A stretch of 64,000 nucleotides of DNA from Paracoccus sediminilitoris (GTDB lineage: Bacteria; Pseudomonadota; Alphaproteobacteria; Rhodobacterales; Rhodobacteraceae). A program made the position numbers and the translations under genes. Below, piece by piece: positions 59,063 through 64,000 of the stretch (positions are counted from its first letter, which is position 1; every line of letters starts with the position of its first letter). The notes under the pieces were generated by a model, which was not told the origin of the DNA, did no database searches, and saw only the letters and a list, made by a program, of their open reading frames with translations. The DNA lies in the NCBI RefSeq assembly GCF_003259195.1, contig NZ_QJPK01000002.1, positions 124,001 through 188,000 of the forward strand. The letters are read 5' to 3'.

Positions 59063-59842
59063 ATGGGCGGCGCGATCACCATCGGCCTTGGTGGACTGGC
59101 CGGCTGGAAGGTCCTGCAGCGCACCGAAGCCCGCCAGCTGCAGGTCGTGGCGCAGGACCCGGTGGTGATCCGCTCGACCACCTATTTCAAGGACAATATC
59201 GCCAAGGCCGCCAAGGCCGAGGAGCTGGTCAAGGATTATCGCCTGCTGAACACGGCACTTTCCGCATTCGGTCTGGAAGGCGACATCGCCAACAAGGCTT
59301 TCATCCAGAAGGTTCTTGAATCGGATACCAGCGACAAAAGCTCTCTGGTGAACCGGCTGGCGGACAAACGCTATCTGAAGCTGGCCGAGGCTTTCGGTTT
59401 TGGCAGCACCGCCCCTGCGGCGGATCTGGCAGAGACCGTGTCGCAGGCTTTCGTGCAGCGCGAATATGAAAAGCGCGTGGGTGAAAGCGATGAAAACATG
59501 CGGCTGGCCTTGAACGCGACGCGCGAACTGAAGGCGATGCAGGGGCGCAGCTCTTCCGACAAGACCCTGTGGTACGAGGTGATCGGCAACCAGCCGTTGA
59601 AGAAGGTTTTCGAAGGCGCCTTCGGTTTCGGATCCAGCTATGGCAACCTGCCGGTGGAACGCCAGCTTGAGGAGTTCATGGATGCGGCGGAACGCGTTCT
59701 TGGCAGCTCCAGCTTCAAGGACATCACCACGCCCGAGGTGACGGACCGGCTGATGGTGTCCTTCATGGCGCGGTCGCAATTGACCGAAAGCGTGGCGCAG
59801 AACCGCTACAGCGCGGCGTTGACCCTGCTGACCGGATTGTGA
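59063..59842 (+). CDS. DUF1217 flagellar-locus protein
   Basis: A 259-residue DUF1217 protein. Such proteins are found in alphaproteobacterial flagellar clusters; the function is unknown. The sequence is mainly helical, with repeated segments such as LVKDYRLLNTALSAFGLEGD and YLKLAEAFGFG. It follows flbT by four bases and closes the flagellar operon. Confidence 0.82.
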   Translation: MGGAITIGLGGLAGWKVLQRTEARQLQVVAQDPVVIRSTTYFKDNIAKAAKAEELVKDYRLLNTALSAFGLEGDIANKAFIQKVLESDTSDKSSLVNRLADKRYLKLAEAFGFGSTAPAADLAETVSQAFVQREYEKRVGESDENMRLALNATRELKAMQGRSSSDKTLWYEVIGNQPLKKVFEGAFGFGSSYGNLPVERQLEEFMDAAERVLGSSSFKDITTPEVTDRLMVSFMARSQLTESVAQNRYSAALTLLTGL

Positions 59843-59948
59843 CGGGCGCGTCAGAACCATTGCGACAGGGCAATGACTTGACGGCTGTAGTGAATGCGAC
59901 AAAGGTGATGTTAGGCCAGTTTTAGGCCCTTTGCCCGCTTGCCGCACC

Positions 59949-59976
59949 TTGCGTCCAAGCGTTGCTTGGCTATAAC
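59949..59976 (+). promoter_or_regulatory. Candidate carB promoter
   Basis: TTGCGT at 59949-59954 and TATAAC at 59971-59976 are 16 bases apart, 48 bases before the carB start. The -10 is good and the -35 keeps only TTG. Confidence 0.45.
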
Positions 59977-60023
59977 CCCGGACGATTTGCCGCGATCCAT
60001 CATCCAAGCCCGGGGGCAAGACC

Positions 60024-63000
60024 ATGCCGAAAAGAACCGACATCAAATCGATCCTGATCATCGGGGCAGGACCGATCGTCATCGGGCAGGCCTGCGAATT
60101 CGACTATTCCGGCGCCCAGGCCTGCAAGGCCCTGCGCGAGGAAGGCTATCGGGTAATCCTGGTCAACTCGAACCCTGCCACGATCATGACCGATCCGGAA
60201 ATGGCCGATGCCACCTATATCGAGCCGATCACCCCCGAGATCGTCGAAAAGATCATCGCCAAGGAGCGTCCCGATGCGCTTTTGCCAACGATGGGCGGGC
60301 AGACGGGCCTCAACACGGCGCTGGCGCTGGCCGACAACGGCGCGCTGAACCGCTATGGGGTCGAACTGATCGGCGCGCAGCGCAGTGCGATCGAGATGGC
60401 CGAGGACCGCAAGCTGTTCCGCGAGGCGATGGACCGCATCGGCATCGAAAACCCCAAGGCCACGATCATCGCCGCCCCCAAGCTGGCATCAGGCAAATAC
60501 GACATCAACGCCGGCGTCAGCCAAGCCATGGAAGCGTTGGAGGAGATCGGCCTGCCCGCCATCATCCGCCCCGCCTTCACCCTTGGCGGAACCGGTGGCG
60601 GCGTGGCCTATAACCGCGACGATTACGAACGGATCGTACGTTCGGGGCTGGATGCCTCGCCCATGGCGCAGGTGCTGGTCGACGAATCCCTTCTGGGCTG
60701 GAAGGAATTCGAGATGGAGGTCGTGCGCGATCGCAACGACAACGCCATCATCGTCTGCGCCATCGAAAACGTCGACCCGATGGGCGTGCATACCGGCGAC
60801 AGCATCACCGTGGCCCCGGCCCTGACCCTGACCGACCGAGAATACCAGATCATGCGCAACGGCTCGATCGCCGTCCTGCGCGAGATCGGCGTGGAAACCG
60901 GCGGTTCGAACGTGCAATGGGCGATCAACCCCGAAGACGGCCGCATGGTCGTGATCGAAATGAACCCCCGCGTCAGCCGCAGCTCGGCGCTGGCGTCGAA
61001 GGCCACCGGCTTCCCGATCGCCAAGATCGCCGCGAAGCTGGCCGTGGGCTATACCCTGGACGAACTGGACAACGACATCACCAAGGTGACGCCGGCCAGC
61101 TTCGAACCCTCGATCGACTATGTCGTCACCAAGATCCCGCGCTTTGCCTTTGAAAAATTCCCCGGTTCCAAGCCCGACCTGACCACCGCGATGAAATCCG
61201 TGGGTGAGGTCATGGCCATCGGCCGCAGCTTCCACGAATCGCTGCAAAAGGCGCTGACCTCGATGGAAAACGGGCTGACCGGCCTGGACGAGATCGCCAT
61301 CGAGGGTGCTGCCGATCAAGGCAAGCCCGCCGTCATTGCAGCCCTGTCCAAGGCCACCCCCGACCGCATCCGCGTCATCGCCGAGGCGATGCGCTTTGGC
61401 CTGTCCAACGACGAGATCCAGCGCGTCACCAGCTTTGACCCGTGGTTCCTGGCGCGCATCCGCGAGATCATCGACGCCGAACATATCGTGCGCGAAAACG
61501 GCCTGCCGCAGGACGTGGATGGACTGCGCCAGCTAAAGATGATGGGCTTTACCGACGCCCGCCTTGCGCATCTGACCGGCCAGGACGAAGACGCCGTCCG
61601 CCGCGCCCGCCGTGCCTTGGACATCCGCCCCGTCTTCAAGCGCATCGATACCTGCGCTGCCGAATTCGAGGCACAGACCCCCTATATGTATTCGACCTAT
61701 GAAGCCCCCGCGATGGGCGACGTCGAATGCGAATCCCGTCCGACCGATGCCAAGAAGGTTGTCATCCTGGGCGGCGGTCCGAACCGGATCGGCCAGGGGA
61801 TCGAGTTCGACTATTGCTGCTGCCACGCCTGCTATGCGCTGACCGACGCGGGCTATGAAACCATCATGGTCAACTGCAACCCGGAAACGGTCAGCACCGA
61901 TTACGACACCAGCGACCGTCTGTATTTCGAACCGCTGACCTTTGAGCATGTGCTGGAAATCCTGCACACCGAACAGCAGAACGGCACGCTGCACGGCGTC
62001 ATCGTCCAGTTCGGTGGCCAGACGCCCCTGAAGCTGGCCAATGCGCTGGAGGCCGAGGGCATCCCGATCCTGGGCACGACCCCCGACGCCATCGACCTGG
62101 CCGAGGACCGCGAACGGTTCCAGGATCTGCTGAACCGTCTGGACCTGCGCCAGCCCGTGAACGGCATCGCCAGCACAGACGAACAGGCGCTGGCCATCGC
62201 CGCCGATATCGGCTTCCCGCTGGTGATCCGCCCCTCTTATGTTCTGGGCGGTCGTGGCATGGAAATCGTGCGCGACATGGATCACCTGCGCCGCTATATC
62301 ACCGAGGCCGTGAAGGTGTCGGGCAAGAACCCGGTGTTGCTGGACAGCTATCTGACCGGCGCGATCGAGGTCGATGTGGACGCGTTGTCGGACGGTGAAA
62401 ACGTCCATGTCGCGGGCATCATGGAGCATATCGAGGAAGCGGGCGTCCATTCCGGCGACAGCGCCTGTTCGCTGCCGCCCCACACGCTGACGCCCGAAAC
62501 CATCGAGGAGATCAAGCGCCAGACCGTGGCCATGGCCCGCGCCCTGCACGTGGTCGGCCTGATGAACGTCCAGTTCGCGCTGAAGGACGGCGAGATCTTT
62601 GTCCTTGAGGTCAACCCGCGCGCCAGCCGCACGGTGCCCTTCGTGGCCAAGGCCACCGACAGCGCCATCGCATCCATCGCGGCGCGCCTGATGGCGGGCG
62701 AACCGATGTCGAATTTCCCCGAACGCGCGCCCTATCCTGCGGGGGTCGGCCCGGAAACCGATCTGCCCTTCGCCGACCCGCTGACCCTTGCCGATCCGAT
62801 CACTCCGTGGTTCAGCGTCAAGGAGGCCGTGCTGCCCTTTGCGCGCTTCCCCGGCGTCGATACCCTGCTTGGCCCGGAGATGCGCTCCACCGGCGAGGTG
62901 ATGGGCTGGGACCGCAACTTCGCCCGCGCTTTCCTCAAGGCGCAGATGGGGGCCGGCACGCATCTGCCGCATGAAGGCCGCGTCTTCGTTTCCGTCAAGG

Positions 63001-63362
63001 ACAGCGACAAGACTGATGCCCTGGCGGGTGCGGCGCGCGATCTGGTGGCGATGGGCTTCACGCTGATCGCCACATCGGGGACGGCCGATTTCCTGGCCGC
63101 CGCCGGCGTCGAGGCGCAGCGCGTCAACAAGGTCTATGAAGGCCGCCCGAACATCGTCGACCGGCTGAAGAACGGCGATGTCGCTATGGTTCTGAACACC
63201 ACCGAAGGCGTCCAGGCCATCGCCGACAGCCGTGAAATCCGGGCCGTCGCGCTGTACGACAAGATCCCGTATTTCACCACGGCCGCGGGCAGCATCGCCG
63301 CCGTCGCCGCGATCAAGTCGCGCGGCGAGGGTGAAGTGGGCGTGCGCAGCCTGCAGGCCTGA
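60024..63362 (+). CDS. carB: Carbamoyl-phosphate synthase large subunit
   Basis: A 1112-residue enzyme making carbamoyl phosphate for arginine and pyrimidines with the CarA glutaminase. Two homologous ATP-grasp halves are visible, each opening with a nucleotide motif ([20 protein letters not shown] and [19 protein letters not shown]). The glycine-rich ATP loops (GGTGGG and GGRGME) follow. An MGS-like allosteric domain forms the C-terminus (about residues 970-1112, with [11 protein letters not shown]). carA is not in the window. Confidence 0.97.
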   Translation: MPKRTDIKSILIIGAGPIVIGQACEFDYSGAQACKALREEGYRVILVNSNPATIMTDPEMADATYIEPITPEIVEKIIAKERPDALLPTMGGQTGLNTALALADNGALNRYGVELIGAQRSAIEMAEDRKLFREAMDRIGIENPKATIIAAPKLASGKYDINAGVSQAMEALEEIGLPAIIRPAFTLGGTGGGVAYNRDDYERIVRSGLDASPMAQVLVDESLLGWKEFEMEVVRDRNDNAIIVCAIENVDPMGVHTGDSITVAPALTLTDREYQIMRNGSIAVLREIGVETGGSNVQWAINPEDGRMVVIEMNPRVSRSSALASKATGFPIAKIAAKLAVGYTLDELDNDITKVTPASFEPSIDYVVTKIPRFAFEKFPGSKPDLTTAMKSVGEVMAIGRSFHESLQKALTSMENGLTGLDEIAIEGAADQGKPAVIAALSKATPDRIRVIAEAMRFGLSNDEIQRVTSFDPWFLARIREIIDAEHIVRENGLPQDVDGLRQLKMMGFTDARLAHLTGQDEDAVRRARRALDIRPVFKRIDTCAAEFEAQTPYMYSTYEAPAMGDVECESRPTDAKKVVILGGGPNRIGQGIEFDYCCCHACYALTDAGYETIMVNCNPETVSTDYDTSDRLYFEPLTFEHVLEILHTEQQNGTLHGVIVQFGGQTPLKLANALEAEGIPILGTTPDAIDLAEDRERFQDLLNRLDLRQPVNGIASTDEQALAIAADIGFPLVIRPSYVLGGRGMEIVRDMDHLRRYITEAVKVSGKNPVLLDSYLTGAIEVDVDALSDGENVHVAGIMEHIEEAGVHSGDSACSLPPHTLTPETIEEIKRQTVAMARALHVVGLMNVQFALKDGEIFVLEVNPRASRTVPFVAKATDSAIASIAARLMAGEPMSNFPERAPYPAGVGPETDLPFADPLTLADPITPWFSVKEAVLPFARFPGVDTLLGPEMRSTGEVMGWDRNFARAFLKAQMGAGTHLPHEGRVFVSVKDSDKTDALAGAARDLVAMGFTLIATSGTADFLAAAGVEAQRVNKVYEGRPNIVDRLKNGDVAMVLNTTEGVQAIADSREIRAVALYDKIPYFTTAAGSIAAVAAIKSRGEGEVGVRSLQA

Positions 63363-63372
63363 TCCGGCCATC

Positions 63373-63402
63373 ATCCCGGCCCCATGGCGGGGCCGGGATT
63401 TG
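63373..63402 (+). terminator. Terminator after carB
   Basis: ATCCCGGCCCC and GGGGCCGGGAT form a perfect 11-base stem with a 5-base loop (63373-63399), followed by TTGACCTTTG. Confidence 0.75.
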
Positions 63403-63496
63403 ACCTTTGTCAGTCGACGCGCGGTCATGCTTCGCGAGGCGAGCGATATCTGTTAAGAACAACCCATGATTGCCGAAGGCGAAGCAAGGGGTTCCC

Positions 63497-64000
63497 ATGT
63501 CGCAAGCCACATCCGCCGAACGATATTTCCTTGAACTGGTCAATCGCGAAAGGGCCGGACACGGTCTGGACCCTGTCACGCTGGAAACGCATCTGAACGA
63601 TGCCTCTGATGCGCATAGCGCTTGGATGCTGCGGAATGACAGGTTTTCGCATGACGGGGCCTCGGGATCTTCGGCAACGGACCGCGTTCGCGCCGCCGAC
63701 TTTCCGCTGGAGGGCAGCTGGCGCGTGACCGAAAACCTGGCCTATATTTCGGTCGACGGCGACGATTCGCTGTTGGACGAGGTTGCGCAGTTGCATACCA
63801 ACCTGATGAACAGCTCCGGGCACCGCGCCAATATCCTTGACCCCAAGATCGATCATATCGGCATCGGCCTGCAGGTCGGCGAATTCAGCGGTTATCAGAT
63901 CCTGATGGCCACGCAGAATTTCGCCGCGACCGGGGGCGATGTGATCCTGGACCTGGCGCCGGGGGTCACGGTCAGCCAGATTGACCGCCCTTTCATGGGG
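63497..64000 (+). CDS. CAP/SCP-domain protein, 3' end outside the window
   Basis: The first 168 residues of a protein open to the window end. A CAP domain spans about 8-145, with family motifs in FLELVNRERAG, the histidines in AHSAWMLRNDRFSHDG, ENLAY, LMNSSGHRANIL, and a final ATQNFA. No signal peptide is seen before the domain. In this bacterial group such proteins often carry C-terminal RTX repeats and leave by type I secretion; whether this one does cannot be seen here. Confidence 0.82.
   Translation, partial: MSQATSAERYFLELVNRERAGHGLDPVTLETHLNDASDAHSAWMLRNDRFSHDGASGSSATDRVRAADFPLEGSWRVTENLAYISVDGDDSLLDEVAQLHTNLMNSSGHRANILDPKIDHIGIGLQVGEFSGYQILMATQNFAATGGDVILDLAPGVTVSQIDRPFMG

Overview
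The window is a GC-rich chromosomal segment from an alphaproteobacterium, most probably family Rhodobacteraceae and close to Paracoccus. This rests on the gene content: the pair of flagellin regulators FlaF and FlbT, a short flagellin, the dnaA-dnaN-recF-gyrB order next to rpsT, the mutM/ubiE/ubiB neighbourhood, and a PQQ cluster whose regulators resemble those controlling C1 or alcohol oxidation in Paracoccus. There is no prophage, insertion sequence, CRISPR array, rRNA or tRNA that I can see. Genes are tightly packed, with many 4-base start/stop overlaps.

Layout, left to right. 0-5 kb: AMP nucleosidase, an HU-like protein, a DMT-family exporter, and a PLP enzyme divergent from an Lrp-type regulator. 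5-10.6 kb: a translationally coupled DNA-repair operon (metallo-beta-lactamase exonuclease, ATP-dependent ligase, DEXH helicase, PdeM phosphoesterase). 10.6-18.7 kb: an outer-membrane barrel protein, then gyrB, recF, dnaN, dnaA and rpsT, all on the minus strand. 18.7-22.9 kb: enoyl-CoA hydratase, mutM, ubiE, ubiB.

22.8-32.4 kb is a quinoprotein-support island. pqqABCDE and a SoxYZ-like carrier lie on the minus strand, followed by a LuxR-type response regulator, a FIST-domain sensor, a hybrid histidine kinase of the NahK/ErcS' kind, and two small secreted proteins of unknown function. A zinc metallohydrolase of the quinoprotein relay type is divergent from pqqA. No PQQ dehydrogenase is inside the window. 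A strong hairpin separates pqqA from pqqB, so the peptide precursor can be made in excess over the enzymes.

32.5-38.8 kb: aglEFGAK, for uptake and hydrolysis of alpha-glucosides, without an adjacent AglR. 38.9-43 kb: a GAF/Fis activator lacking the AAA+ domain, an ExaC/AcoD-type aldehyde dehydrogenase, a topoisomerase IB and a DUF779 protein. Together with the PQQ island this suggests oxidation of alcohols to aldehydes in the periplasm and of aldehydes to acids in the cytoplasm. 43-45.2 kb: argC and an RTX protein. 45.2-49.9 kb: gcvT-gcvH-gcvP under a tandem glycine riboswitch. 50-54.3 kb: a sulfotransferase-GT90 fusion protein, an orphan ABC ATPase, an atypical SDR and rpe. 54.4-59.9 kb: flagellar genes (flgD, fliK, rod-binding protein, FlgN-like protein, flagellin, flaF, flbT, DUF1217). 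60-64 kb: carB and a CAP-domain protein cut by the window end.

The items I would look at first are the FIST/kinase/response-regulator module attached to PQQ synthesis with its two unknown secreted proteins, the sulfotransferase-GT90 fusion, and two leader hairpins that appear to mask ribosome binding sites.
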